Below are positions 21,145 through 31,831 of a DNA stretch of 64,000 bases, in pieces. The translations under genes and the position numbers were made by a program. The notes beneath the pieces were generated by a model. The model saw only the letters and a program-made list of their open reading frames with translations, made no database searches and was not told the DNA's origin. The stretch's first letter is position 1, and every line of letters starts with the position of its first letter. The DNA comes from Porpolomopsis calyptriformis (taxonomy: Eukaryota > Basidiomycota > Agaricomycetes > Agaricales > Hygrophoraceae): positions 1,798,001 through 1,862,000 of the forward strand of contig OX621171.1 of NCBI GenBank assembly GCA_951640195.1. Reading direction: 5' to 3'.

Positions 21145-24100
21145 TCAGGTCGCCGTTTGAATTGATTGTTCGTATTCTAGAATTCGTTCTTTCGCATGGA
21201 GGAGGTTCTTCTTCGGTTCCCAGGTTGCTTCTTCAATGGGATAGCTGACCCATTTAACCAAATACGTACGACGTCGGGTGGACCCATGATGTTGGAGAAT
21301 TTGTTCGACCTCATATTCTTCTTTCTCTTGAATGACATCCGGAGGTGGACGGAGATTATCATCTACTTCCTCTGGGTGGAGATCGGAGTTAATGTTAGCG
21401 GGTCTCAGGAGTGAAACGTGAAAGACGTCGTGTATTTTCCATGATAAGGGGAGGGCCAGGCGATAAGAGACTTTTCCGATTTTCTCTAGAACTTTGAACG
21501 GTCCAGTGCGTCGGACATCAAGTTTGAGGGTTGGACGACCTGTTTTTAAGTTACGAGTATCAAGATAAACAAATTGACCTATTTGGAGTTGGGTATCTTT
21601 CCGTTTACGATCTGCGAAGCGTTTCATGGTTTCGGCCGCTGTTTTTAGAGCTTTTGTGGCTTCTTCACGGGCTTCTGTGAGATGATCGTGGAAGGTATCT
21701 GCTGCGGGGTTGGAAGTAGGGGCCACAGGGACAGATGGGACGAAGGGATGTTGGCCAGTATCAAGGTAAAAGGGAGTGTGTTTCGTCGAGGAGTGCTGTC
21801 GGTTATTGTAAGCGAATTCAGCTGGGGATAGCCAGTTGGACCAATCGTCTTGCATAAAGTTTGTATATAAACGAAGGTATTGTTCGAGTTCTTGATTGGT
21901 GCGTTCCGTTTGACCATCAGTTTGGGGATGATAGGCGGTGGATAGTCCGGAGATGATTCCCAAATGAGTGTTGAGAGCTTTCGCAAATTTGGAAGCGAAT
22001 TGAGTTCCTCGATCGGTTATGATCTTCTTTGGCCAGCCGTGGTGTTTCCATACATTGTCCCTGAAGAGTTTTGTGACTCCTTCTGCAGAAATATTTGATG
22101 TCGTCGGAATAAAGTGAGCGCGCTTGGTAAAGCGGTCGACAACGACTAAGACAGCATCGTAGCCAGATGATTGGGGGAGTTCCACAATTAGATCGGCGGT
22201 GATTTCTTCCCAAGGTCGAGACGAAGGGGGAATGGGTTCCAGGAGACCTGCAGGCTTCGAAGGATAGAGCTTGACTTGTTGACAGGTCGGACAGGATGAT
22301 ACGAATACACAGATGTCAGGGGCAGCACTACTCCAGGTGTAGTTCCGCAACACAAGCTCACGTGTCTTCTCGATTCCGGGATGGCCTCCATGGGGCAGGG
22401 AGTGGGTCAATCGAATTATCTCTGTGCGTAGCAATACGTCTGCTGGCACGACAATACGATCTCCTGCATCTCTCACAATTCCGTCAGTGAAGGAGTAGCC
22501 GGAAGAGGGATCGGATAACTTGATGCGAATGTCCTCTGGGATTTCGTTGAAGTCGGGGAAGCGAAGTTTTGACATAAAGGAAGGTTCGGACATGGAAATG
22601 ATAGCATTGATGAAACGTTCGGGGGGGAGGAGGGCTTGGCCTTCTAATTCTTCTTTTTCTGTACGATGGTGGTCGGGTCGGCGGGAGAGTCCATCGGCTT
22701 TGTTTTTGACTCCAGGGGAATACTCGATTTTGAAGTCGAATCTTCCTAAGAATTCCATCCAACGTGCTTGTCATCTGGAGAGGGATCTGTTCTGCATAAA
22801 ATACTTGAGCGCTAAATTGTCCGTCTTTATCAACACAGTATCCCTTGCGCCCTCTAAAAGATAACGCCAATATTTGAGGCAAGTGATGATTGCAAGCATC
22901 TCCAGATCATGGGTAGGATAGTTGTACTCGGCAGGGAGTAGAGATTTTGAGAAAAAGCCAACGGGGTGCCAACCGTTGTCGTGTTTCTGAGATAAGACTG
23001 CGCCAATACCGAAATTTGAGGCATCAGTCTCCAAGAGGTAAGGAAGGTCTGGCCGTGGGGTAAGAAGGACAGGGGCTGTAGTGACGAGATGTTTGAGTTG
23101 CTCAAAGGCTTTTTGACACAAGGGAGACCAATCCCAAGGTTGGTCTTTCCGCAAAAGGCCACAGAGGGGACGAACGACTGAGGAGAAACTTTTGATGTAT
23201 CGACGCCAGAAGTTGGTGGTGCCAAGGAAGGATTGGAGGTCTCGCAGCTTTTGGGGCGTCGGCCAATTGATGATGGCGTCTACCTTTTTTGGATTGATAG
23301 CGAGTTGACCTTTACTGATGATTGTACCAAGGTATGTAACAGAGGTCTTCTCCATTTGGCATTTGACGGGTTTGGCGGATAGTTGATTCTTCTCCATGAG
23401 TTTAAGGGTTTCGTCCGTCCAGTGGCGGATTTCTTCGGGGGTGTCGCCCATGATGAGAATGTCGTCAATATAAATGTGGACACAGCCAGAGTCCAGAACG
23501 GTTTTAAAGAGAACGTCTATCATTCGTTGGAAAGATGCTGGGGAGTTCCGTAGTCCAAAGAACATAACGGTCGGCTCGAAGAGTCCTCGATTGGTGATGA
23601 AAGCTGCTTTCCATTCGTCACCTTCCTTGAGTCGTATGTTGTTAAATCCCCATCGAATATCGATAACTGTAAAGAGTGAAGCAGTAGCAAGCTTCGGTAC
23701 TTGGAGGATTTCCGATAGAAGGGGAAGGGGGTAACGATCAGGAATGGTTTTCGAGTTGATGTAGCGATAGTCCTGGATGGGACGTAGACCAGCACTGAGA
23801 CCTTTAGCATTGATCTCTTCAGCCTTTTTCGCAAAGAAGAAGGGGGCAGCTTGTGGTGATTTCGATGGACGTATCCGACCTGTTCTGAGATTTTCGTCAA
23901 TAAACTTATTAAGTTCTACCTGTTCGTAGGGGGAAAGGTGGTAGAGTTTTCCGACTTGAAACTTGGTGTTTGGGTAGAGGTTGATCGCATGATCAAAAGG
24001 ACGTCGAGGGGGAAGCTTGTCGAATTCTGCGGTATGAAAAACACGCCAGAAATTGTGATAACGACTGGGAATAAAGGATTTGATATCCTCCTCGATGGAA

Positions 24101-24765
24101 ACTGGTCGGGAGTGGTCAACTCCGACCAAACGGATAAAGGAGTCATGTTTCAGACTCGAATCGAAGACGTAGAGTTCTTCCTGTGGGGGCAACACTCCGA
24201 CTCGCATACTACTGAACAGCGTGTCACCAGACGCAAAGGTTAAGGTGCCTTTTGTCCAATTGATGGTGGGGTTGTGTCGCAAGAGCCATGGGAAGCCGAG
24301 GATGACCTGTTGCTTTTTTCCTAAGTTGGTGACCTCCAACCGGATTCGTTCTCGAAAGGATAAATCTGGTGCCTCGATAAACAGGTCTGTATCGTGCGTG
24401 ATGGGACCTCCTCGGTTCTCGGAACCATCAGCGTTTCGTACCGGTACAACCTCATCCAACGGATAGGTCGATATCTCCATTTGACGAACGAATGCTTCGT
24501 CAATAAAATTCCCTGAGGCGCCAGAGTCAATGAGTGCTATGATAGCCACTCGTCGAAGATTGTCGGCACTCGTGATCCAAAGATAGAATTCGAGAGCGCC
24601 TTTGCCCTGTTCAAGTGTGCCAAGAAAACGAAAACTTTTCATAGATGGTGGTACACATACATGGGACACAGCCAAAGTGCTCGGGCTTTTAGCACTTGGC
24701 CGGACTAAAAATCCTTTTGCTCCTTTAACGCTCGAGCTAGCGCAGCCCGTCTCTCCTTGTTCCAA
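21145..24765 (-). pseudogene. Gypsy Pol: protease-RT-RNase H-integrase-chromodomain, one nonsense codon
   Basis: The frame opens at 24765 and ends at 21145-21147. Protease: ALIDSGASGNFID. RT: SQKHD/RNase region follows 'IYIDDILIMGD' (YxDD-type active site). RNase H: LLETDASNFGIGAVLS. Integrase: zinc finger HSLPHGGHPG..CPTC, then catalytic VVVDRFTKRAHFIP, DRGTQFAS and the E within TERTNQELEQYL. Chromodomain at the C terminus: EVEQILQHH..YLVKWVSYPIEEATWEP, which in chromoviruses directs integration to marked chromatin. A TGA at 22771-22773 falls between 'RSLSR' and 'QARWMEFLG' in the RNase H region, where CGA is expected, so the enzyme is cut before integrase. Confidence 0.93.
24705..24713 (-). 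promoter_or_regulatory. Candidate -1 frameshift site joining gag to pol
   Basis: The gag frame reads GAT TTT TAG. Slipping back one base on the T5 run gives TTT TTA and enters the pol frame, which is already open upstream (from 24765). This is single-tRNA slippage next to a stop, not the classic X XXY YYZ heptamer. I read it only from the two frames' overlap. Confidence 0.5.
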
Positions 24766-26129
24766 TTCGCGATTCCCATATCCTTCAAGTCGTCTTTTGC
24801 CATCCTTTTTTCCTTTTCGTCGTCCTCTGGTACTTCCTCTATCCGCGCTTCCGATTCTTCTGTATCGACCCGATTGATCGTTCGGACATTCTGTCCTTTG
24901 CCTCGACCGCGATTTCCTCCTTTTCCTCGAGTAGAGTTTGAGGATTCTTGACGTGCCGGAACATCTTCAGCACGTGGGCTTCAACATTCGTTGGCATAAT
25001 GTCCCTTTTTGCCACAATTGTAGCAAGTGATGGAGGAGTTGTCTCGTTTCGCTGTCTTGAGAGAGGCTTCTCTCGATTCTTGTTTGATCGGGGATGAAGT
25101 GGTGGTGGTGGTAGTGGAGCGGGAAGGGTTTCCTCGTGGACTCGATTTGGCTTCAGACTTCTTTCCTTTTTGATCTCGACTTGACCACAATGCTTGTTCG
25201 GCTCGTTGTTCCTGGTACTGTTCTTCGAACTGGGCCGCTTTCGTCGTCCAGTCCAGCAAAGTCGACGGCATATTGTCCATCGAGTAAATCCGCGTTCGGA
25301 TCGGCTGGGGGAGTCCGGCTTTGTAAAACCGAAGTAGAGCGGTCTCGTTGTACTCAGTTCTTGCTGCGTGTTGCATGAACCGAAGGTTGTAGTCCTCTAT
25401 CGTTCCTGTCATCTTCACTTTTTCTAGCTCGATCCGCGCCTTCGCCGCGGGGTTGATCCTTCCGAAAGCTTCCCTAAAATCGTCCAAAAATGTTGCGTAG
25501 TCCCATACGAAATTCCTCGTCCTGTCAACTCCTTCTGTGAACAGTCGTCCCCAGGCCCGTGGATTGCCGTCACCGAGGTAGGAGAGCATATAGACGATCT
25601 TCTGTTTATCGTTGTAGTCTTTGACCACAAAGTTGAGTCGACATTGATGAATGAAGTCTTCAAGCTTCTCGGAGGTTCCATCATACTCGGTTGGATCGGC
25701 GATTTTGATTTTGGTGGGGGCTGGAAGTGTGGGGGGAGCAGTCGTCTGGGTGAGTAGTTGAGCGGGAAAGGTTGGTTGAGGTGCAAGTTGGGCGGATTGG
25801 GTTCTTCTTGTGGGGTAAACGAAAGGATTCGAGGGGGAAAGTCCAGGTCCTCGAAGTACAGATCGTCGTCGTGGGGGAGGGGTGGTTGGTTCAGATTCTT
25901 CGTGTCGACTTTCTTTGAGAGCTTTTAGTTCCTTTCGGAGCTCATCATTGACGTCGACTTCGCTGTAGTACCAACCGCGGAACTGGTCGATTTGTGCTCT
26001 TAAATCTCTGAGCTCTTGTTCCATGTTGAATGGGACGACGTCTTCTTCTTCTTCTTGAATGGTAGGGGGAATGTTACTGGGTCCTGGTGCGGGAACGGAT
26101 TGATCGGCTTCATACTCTTGTTGAGACAT
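24705..26129 (-). pseudogene. Gypsy Gag with premature stop
   Basis: Starts MSQQEYEADQSVPAPG at 26129. A coiled-coil N-terminus is followed by the capsid-like retrotransposon gag domain (ADPTEYDGTSEKLEDFIHQC.., about residues 145-270) and zinc knuckle CYNCGKKGHYANEC (about residues 369-382). A TGA at 24981-24983 follows the knuckle immediately, where an arginine codon CGA would fit. Beyond it the same frame continues through a basic/acidic linker to TAG at 24705-24707. Gag packages the element RNA. Confidence 0.88.
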
Positions 26130-26304
26130 TGATGTCAGTGATGATGATGAGGGGGAAAGGGGGATGATGGATTGTGCGGGGGTTTGGAATACTATTGGTT
26201 GAAAGGGAGTATCTGAATCTGCAGATGAGAAGATTGACCTTGTTAAGTCTTCGGCAGGATCCAGAGTGGAAGTGGTTTGATGCGCAAGAAGGAAGTTCGA
26301 TTCT

Positions 26305-26672
26305 TGTTATGATTCGGTAGTCAAAGGGTTTTACTTCTCGCGTTGGAGGGGCTGATGAGGAAATGGAATTCGACTAAAGAGTGGGGAGCTAACTAGGAAT
26401 CGAACTTAACCTACTGACTAGAAATCAGGCTTTATATACTAACTACCTGAGTCGCCATGAGTCAGTCGTATGTACGATTACAAAGCGGAATCCAGAATGT
26501 GACTGGTGAAGAGTCACGAAAAGAATATCGGAAACGGAATGTGACTCGTGAAGAGTCGGAAGGAAGGTACATGTGATCAGTCTCTATGTATAGAATGGTA
26601 AAACGGAAGGATAGACGGAATAGAGACTAATCAAGTATGACTAAGATAAAAAGAAAAAAGATGTCCGTGACA
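26305..26672 (-). repeat. Gypsy 5' LTR
   Basis: 368 bp with the same ends as the 3' LTR. Just inside it the minus strand reads AGAATCGAACTTCC, which complements a tRNA T-arm (GTTCGATTC) rather than a 3' CCA end, so the primer is not the standard TGG-type site. Confidence 0.94.
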
Positions 26673-26856
26673 GATACAATGATGGCTGTAACCCATTTTT
26701 GTCTACAAGTCCAACTAGAGAAGTTGAGTAGGGAGTGAGGGGGGGTTGTGTGTGTGGAACGTACTTCAGAGGGTTTGTCGGGTCATCCTGGCCATCCCAG
26801 TCGACGATGATGGGGGAGGGGGGGTGATCAGGAAGGGGGGGGGAATGGTCGGGCAT

Positions 26857-27468
26857 GGGTGGGAGGGAGTGGGAGGTGCGAAAGGAGTGAGTTGGGATGT
26901 ATTACATATTATAACAGCAAGGTACATCGGGAAATACCGAGGTAGCCAGGAAGGGATTAGATGGGACAGTCCGGGTCATAGCTGTCCAAGTAAAGTTGAC
27001 TGATAGCCTTCTGCGGACATTGGAAAGGATGGAATATGGCTGAAAGGGACACTGAGGGGTGTTGACGGAGGGAATGAGATTAGACAAAAATGGGTTACAG
27101 CAGTCACCGTATCCTCCTTCAAGATAACCAAATGAAAGTCCGACGGTGAGTCCGACTCGAGTTGCTCACCTAATCATCAACGAGTAGTAGCATTGACGGA
27201 CCCATACTGTATGGCAAGTTCATCCTCAACCTCATCGTCGATCAGTACGTCATTCCGATTAACTCTATTCCGTCATGTCTCCCTTCCTTCTCACCACTCA
27301 GTCAATCATCGCCTATTTGAATTCAATTCAACCCTCATTCTCGGTGGTAATTCTCTCTCTTTTCTTCCTATTCCAATCCTAATCCCCTTTCAGCTCTGGG
27401 TCATACTCAATTAGATCCCCTCATTCACTCCCCTCTTTTGCCTTCCTCTCTTCTCATCATCGTCTCCC
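26857..27468. other. Intergenic, with a 41-bp relic of an MFS exon on the plus strand
   Basis: 27081-27122 (+) reads TAGACAAAAATGGGTTACAG followed by a diverged version of the MFS exon 2 start (KQKWVTAVTVSSFK). It is in the opposite direction to the MFS gene at 18070-26856. The frame ends within a few codons. A short serine-rich frame at 27193-27414 (+) is not supported as a gene. Confidence 0.5.
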
Positions 27469-28348
27469 ATGCCCCGCCCCAGCTCCCGTCCGACACTTTC
27501 CCCGCAGTCAGGATCATCTCCCTCGCAGCGCCAGCCCAAGAACGCCGCAGCCATCCCCCTCGTAGACGCCCTCGAGCGCGCTGAACGTGTCGCCCGTGTC
27601 TGGAGATCCCACAGACTCCCTGGCATCCTCTACCTCTCCGATATCGACGACGGCGCCCTCTTCAAGTCAAAGTCCCCCATTCCCTCAGTCAACCCCGCTC
27701 AGCGTTCCTTTGACGCCATATTCAATTTTCTCCCCTCAAACGTATCCGACAAGTCTCTCCTCAAACAGACCATCCTGCTCACCACCGTCGCCCATCCCTT
27801 CCTCTGCGAACCCTTCCCCACCCCCGCCGCCGCCTCTCAGCCTCGCAACAGGTGGTCCATATTCCATTTTGCCTCTTCCCCCCCCCAATACTCTCCCCCG
27901 TCATCAAACAACGCGCTCTCCTCGTGCACGTCCTCCCTCGCTCCCCCCATCACTACCACTCCCCCCCTTCTTCTCCACTCCAAAAAATCGCCAGCGGTCC
28001 CAACTCTTGCAAACTCGTCGATTCCATCCATGCTTTCCTCCTCAATTTCGCTTATCCCTCCATTCCCTCTCCCATAGATGCCTTGACCATCGAACGTGCA
28101 GCCCCTTACGTCTTACCCGCCACATCTCTCGCTATCAGGATACAATATGCACATATTTCAGCTCCCGCTTCCCCAACAACACCCGATCACCCTACGCCCA
28201 ATCAAAACATTCTATCCATTTCGGACATCATTCTTCTCGGCCTTCTCGACCCTCCTTCCTCCAAATCCCCCATCCTAAAACAGAAACAAAGGACGGATGG
28301 TACCCAACCCCGAACCTATCTCGACTCTCAAAACGACATTCTCATCCT
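27469..28348 (+). pseudogene. Conserved-looking gene of unknown function, frame broken and 3' end lost
   Basis: Begins MPRPSSRPTLSPQSGSSPSQ, then a well-structured segment (LVDALERAERVARVWRSHRLPGILYLSDIDDG, AQRSFDAIFNFLPSNVSDKSLLKQTILLTTVAHPFL). The frame then changes near 27860. The continuing sense is in another phase: LLVHVLPRSP (27918), KLVDSIHAFLLNFAYPS (28011), RAAPYVLPATSLA (28092), ILSISDIILLGLLDPPSSK (28209), DSQNDILIL (28323). At about 28349 it runs without a break into the middle of the TRAPPC11 duplicate, so its 3' end was lost at the duplication border. It resembles no domain I can name; the coding signal is the hydrophobic pattern across the two frames. Confidence 0.5.
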
Positions 28349-30005
28349 CGTCCCAGATGACCCGCAGTACCTTACGGCACACTCTCCCTTGTCTCCACTG
28401 ACCCCTCTTCCCTGATGGCCCATCTGGATCCGCAAGCACACTACGCTGGTACCAAGCGTCTTTGTCCTTTTCATTTGAGCTACCATCTGTTACTCCTCGT
28501 TCACCCCTTGACCCGCCAGATCCAGACCGAGAACGCGAAAGGGCAGATGAGGAGCGGCGTAAGGACTCTGAACTCTCAGCGGGCGCAAGAAGAGCACAAG
28601 TGAGCGTGGCATAAAGCTCACAGTTGTTCTTACTGCCACACGACGCATGCTAGGTGAGTTCCTGTTGCTTCTCTTCAATATATTCACCTCATTGTTAATA
28701 GACGACCGGTTACTGGATGCACGTCTCACTTACATCCGGAGACAGAGCGTCACGCGCGGCGCTCTTTGTCCTGAGCCCAGTAAGCCCGTCAGAACTCGGT
28801 GATTTCGTACAGAGGTACGCCTCTTTTCATTTGCAACCATCAATTATGCGACGAAAGTGCACTGTTTCCCTATCATGTCACCAAAACTTTTGCGTTTTTA
28901 TTGTCGGACGATCAGTACAAACCATATTGTAGCTTGCAGCAGGCCTTGTACGAACCCGCACTGGAGTACTACACCAATCACTCGAAACGTGTACGCCGGA
29001 AACGAAACCGCCACACACAATCAGGATCTAGCCATATCTCAAACTCACCTCTTGGGACAGCAAGGCCGCTACGTCCTGAGGGGTGGACTGTGCGCTATGA
29101 GTACAAGATGGCATGCTTTGCAGAGTTTCGAGGCGAAGACGGCGATTCTCCCACCTCGCACGAAACGTTGGTCGGAGGCCAAGGTACTTGCAGATTGTAT
29201 TAACGTGAAGGTAAATCCCTCTATCTAGCAATCTCGGCCTAAAATTTAGAACGTCCTCGAAAATTCTCATCCGATCTCAGGTCTCAAAGCTCTATCTTTA
29301 TAATAACGAGCACACGCTTGCGCTCTCGCATCACAATACCCACGCCCGCCGCTTTGCCAACTTTTCGCGTGGTTGGGGGATTGGTGAAGAGACGTACGAG
29401 TTTTGGAGCTGGATGGCAAGACAGTTGCGTATCATCCTTTCCTCGTCACTCCTCAAGTTTCAAACAGTATTTTCGATACTCCAGATACCGTGTCTTTGCC
29501 GAATTACTCGAGCAGGGCACGCAATCCACACTCACCATCCCATCTCATCTCCCCGCCCCTGTATCCTTATCCTCCACCTCACGCTCTTCCGTACCTTTGA
29601 CCATCCAAGCCAACGCTGGGATAAATGCGAGTCATGCATTGCAGCATCCTGGGTACTATTATCACATGGCAGCTCGGTACACTGAATTGAGAAGGGAACG
29701 TTTTCTGGCCGCTCTGAAGATGGAGGTAAGCATGCAAATATCGGACGATGTCTGGTTGATCTGATTATGGTGCGGGCCCTGCAGACCTCCCCCGGATTCG
29801 TGAACGAGAAGAAGGTGGATCATCTAACGATCATCTTGGAGGTCCGTATCATCCTCTTGGCCAACTCATTGCGCAGCCGGTTCAAAGACAATTGCCCCTG
29901 TTTTTTTCCTCGTTGTCAACTGCAGCTATACACAAAGTCATACGAGTTATTCAAAAAGTACAGTCCGATAAACGGGCAGAATCAGAGCCAAGGCCGGCTG
30001 TGTTT
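28349..30005 (+). pseudogene. TRAPPC11 fragment, copy 2
   Basis: Same gene segment as copy 1 but lacking the first 80 or so codons. It has a 111-bp deletion at about 29141 (ACG microhomology on both sides) that removes the end of one exon, an intron and part of the next. It keeps the stretch missing from copy 1: MAARYTELRRERFLAALK (about 29665-29720). It is therefore dead for different reasons from copy 1. It ends at the same 'QGRL' junction with the sterol-reductase stub. Confidence 0.82.
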
Positions 30006-30179
30006 GAGTGTCTCGAGTGGGAGGCGGGGTGGGCAACCGCCTGAATGCTCTGAGCAGGCAAAGTAGAGGAAGTAGGTTGTGAAGGGGACGGAGAGGGTGA
30101 CGAAAAGGGCGCCCGGAGGACCGAAGAATTCGTAGGATTTTGTGCGTTGATTGAGGAGAGGTTTGGAATTGGAAGACAT
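30006..30179 (-). pseudogene. Sterol C-14 reductase (ERG24-like) 5' stub, copy 2
   Basis: Minus-strand ATG at 30177-30179, same 55-residue N-terminal exon as copy 1 (YEFFGPPGALFVTLSVPF..YFLYFACSE), cut at the same junction. No further reductase sequence follows. Confidence 0.75.
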
Positions 30180-30254
30180 GGTGAGAGATAAGATGAGGAA
30201 ACGGTTCTGCACGTGTTGAGCTTATTACCCTCCTCCTCCTCGCTGTCGTTGACG

Positions 30255-31760
30255 ATGACCAACATCGTCGACAATCAATCACCATCCCGTATCTTGTCGC
30301 TCTCTTGTCCATCTATGAGCTTGGTCCTTCGGCGGCTCCAATCCCCAGATACGATGGCCCCACAGATAAACAGATGGATATCATCCTCAGGTCGCTCAGT
30401 GCAATGGCGAGACGGATGTACACTGCAGAAGACACGCTTGCTTCCATTAAAGCGTCCGAGAGCTGGCAATTGAACGGACCAGATACAAAAAAGAGACGAA
30501 GTGTGGGTGATATACCCTCCTTCACCAACGAGCTTTCACCGCATTCTATCTATCATCACATCATCGCCAACGGTGAGTCCCATCCAAGCAACAATAATGG
30601 CACCACCGAACAGGACGTCGAAATGGAACCACGAGATGACGACCATCCATCCACCATCCCCTGTCCACCCCCAAATGGCCGCCCGGAACATTCCTCCCTC
30701 GAAAACCTCACAGGCTTTGCCCCAACCAAGCACACCCGATACCTTTACACCACAACGGCCTCCGCGCCGGCCTTTTCCCATGGACATCACTCCACCTGCC
30801 CGACCTGCGGGAGGGTCACCACCGACGCCACCACCATGAGACATGTGTACACCGACCCTTCTGTCGGTTTGTCTTCCGTTGCGTTCGAGAGCGGGATGAG
30901 TGCCGTCGAGGAGCTGCGGTTGCTCAATGCACAAGTCCAAGATGTCGCTCGTGTTTGTAACGCCGTCGCTAGGGGTGACTTATCTCAGAAGATAACCGTG
31001 CCAGTACAGGGCGTTGTCATGGTCCAACTCAAAGACGTTATCAATACTATGGTGCGAATTACTCTATCATAATTCCATTGTACGCTACCGTTATATTGTA
31101 CATAGGTCGATAAATTGGGACAGTTCGCTAAGGAGGTTACTCGAGTCAGTCAATAGGTCGGCACAGAAGGGTAAGTGATCTTTTACCACCCCTCGTTGGC
31201 TGCAACATGCAGAATTACTATTTAGTAAACTCGGCGGACAAGCTCTTGTCCTCGACGTCGAAGGAACCTGGCGAGAACTCACAGGCGTAGTCAACAACCT
31301 TGCCGCTAATCTCACTAGTCAAGTCCGGTCGATTGCAAAAGTCACCAAGGCAGTCGCACTAGGAGGCTTGTCCAAGCAGATCGAAGTGGACGCGGCGAGA
31401 TCTTAGATTTGAAGAACACCGTGAACGGTATGGTCGTGCGACTCCGTGCGTTGGCGGCGGAAGTGACGAGGGTGACACTGGAAGTAGGCAGTCAAGGGAA
31501 GCTCGGGGGGCAAGCGCATGTTCCAGACGTGGAAGGTGTTTGGTTCGAGCTTGTCAGGAATGTAAGTGTCTATTTTTGAGTTTTTATGTGGATGTACGGT
31601 TGCCTTATCTCATTCTTATAAAAGGTCAATCGAATGTGCTCAAGTTTAACCGATCAAGTTCGCTCGATTGCCCATGTCACCACCGCTGTAGCCAAGGGCG
31701 ACCTTACACAGAAGATTGAGATACTTGTCGAGGGGGAGATGGCAACGCTCAAAGGAACTG
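30255..31760 (+). pseudogene. Group III histidine kinase 5' third, copy 2
   Basis: Corresponds to the N-terminal region and first three HAMP units of copy 1. Lesions not in copy 1 are a 16-bp loss near 30286 that shifts the frame, GAG-to-TAG at 31153-31155 (VSQ*VGTEG), and loss of bases in 'GTGGACGCGGCGAGATC' (about 31388) where copy 1 has GTGGATGCCCGCGGCGAGATC. Conversely, it keeps what look like family-consensus residues that copy 1 has changed ([21 protein letters not shown]). It stops at the duplication border, so the kinase domain is absent. Confidence 0.85.
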
Positions 31761-31831
31761 TGGATATTACCCTGCTTGAGACAAACCTGCAATAAAAAAT
31801 TGGATACAATATTAAGAATATTAAAAAAGTG
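31761..31831. other. Junction between the duplication and the coiled-coil gene
   Basis: AT-rich 3' flank of the minus-strand gene (AATAAAAAATTGG, ATATTAAGAATATTAAAAAA). Likely transcript-end region; no separate feature. Confidence 0.4.

Larger units (their letters stand above)
19994..26672 (-). mobile_element. Ty3/gypsy chromovirus inserted in the MFS gene
   Basis: Complete 6,679-bp element with 368-bp LTRs (19994-20361 and 26305-26672) and 5-bp target duplication GATAC (19989-19993 and 26673-26677). Order on the minus strand is gag, protease, reverse transcriptase, RNase H, integrase with C-terminal chromodomain, then an extra ORF before the 3' LTR. Gag and pol are in different frames joined by a T5-stop site. 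The two LTRs differ at only two positions, both CG versus CA, so insertion is recent. Each of gag and pol carries one TGA where the family frame expects CGA. Confidence 0.96.
18070..26856 (-). pseudogene. MFS transporter (DHA1 drug/polyamine type) split by a gypsy insertion
   Basis: A 12-TM-type major facilitator gene, reading right to left. The start ATG is at 26854-26856 and exon 1 is 26856-26765 (VDWDGQDDPTNPL). Intron 26764-26703 (GTACGT..TTGTAG) joins in frame to KQKWVTAIIVS, where the 6.68-kb chromovirus interrupts it. Coding resumes at 19993 with SSFTFISPVSSAITAPA, VFILAY|AIGPLFLGPLSELYGRSR (motif typical of DHA1), RFLAGIGGSAA and QAIAIYSISPWLGPVLGPVAG. It continues with QETYPPTLLERK, FLTTMPEIY and FQGTTTYVVDMYQLHAAS, ending LLWIFGERIRKAR.. 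at stop 18070-18072. Introns are short; one is a GC..AG intron after 'GLFY'. A TAA at 18950-18952 replaces an expected glutamine (EPIL*LIAVYTAF), so the gene is broken twice. Confidence 0.85.
28349..31760 (+). repeat. Segmental duplication, copy 2
   Basis: Direct duplicate of 11237-14781. Its left border cuts into the unnamed gene at 27469-28348. Its right border (..AAAGGAACTGT|GGATATTACC) lies 71 bp before the stop of the coiled-coil gene at 31832-33019. Confidence 0.95.
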
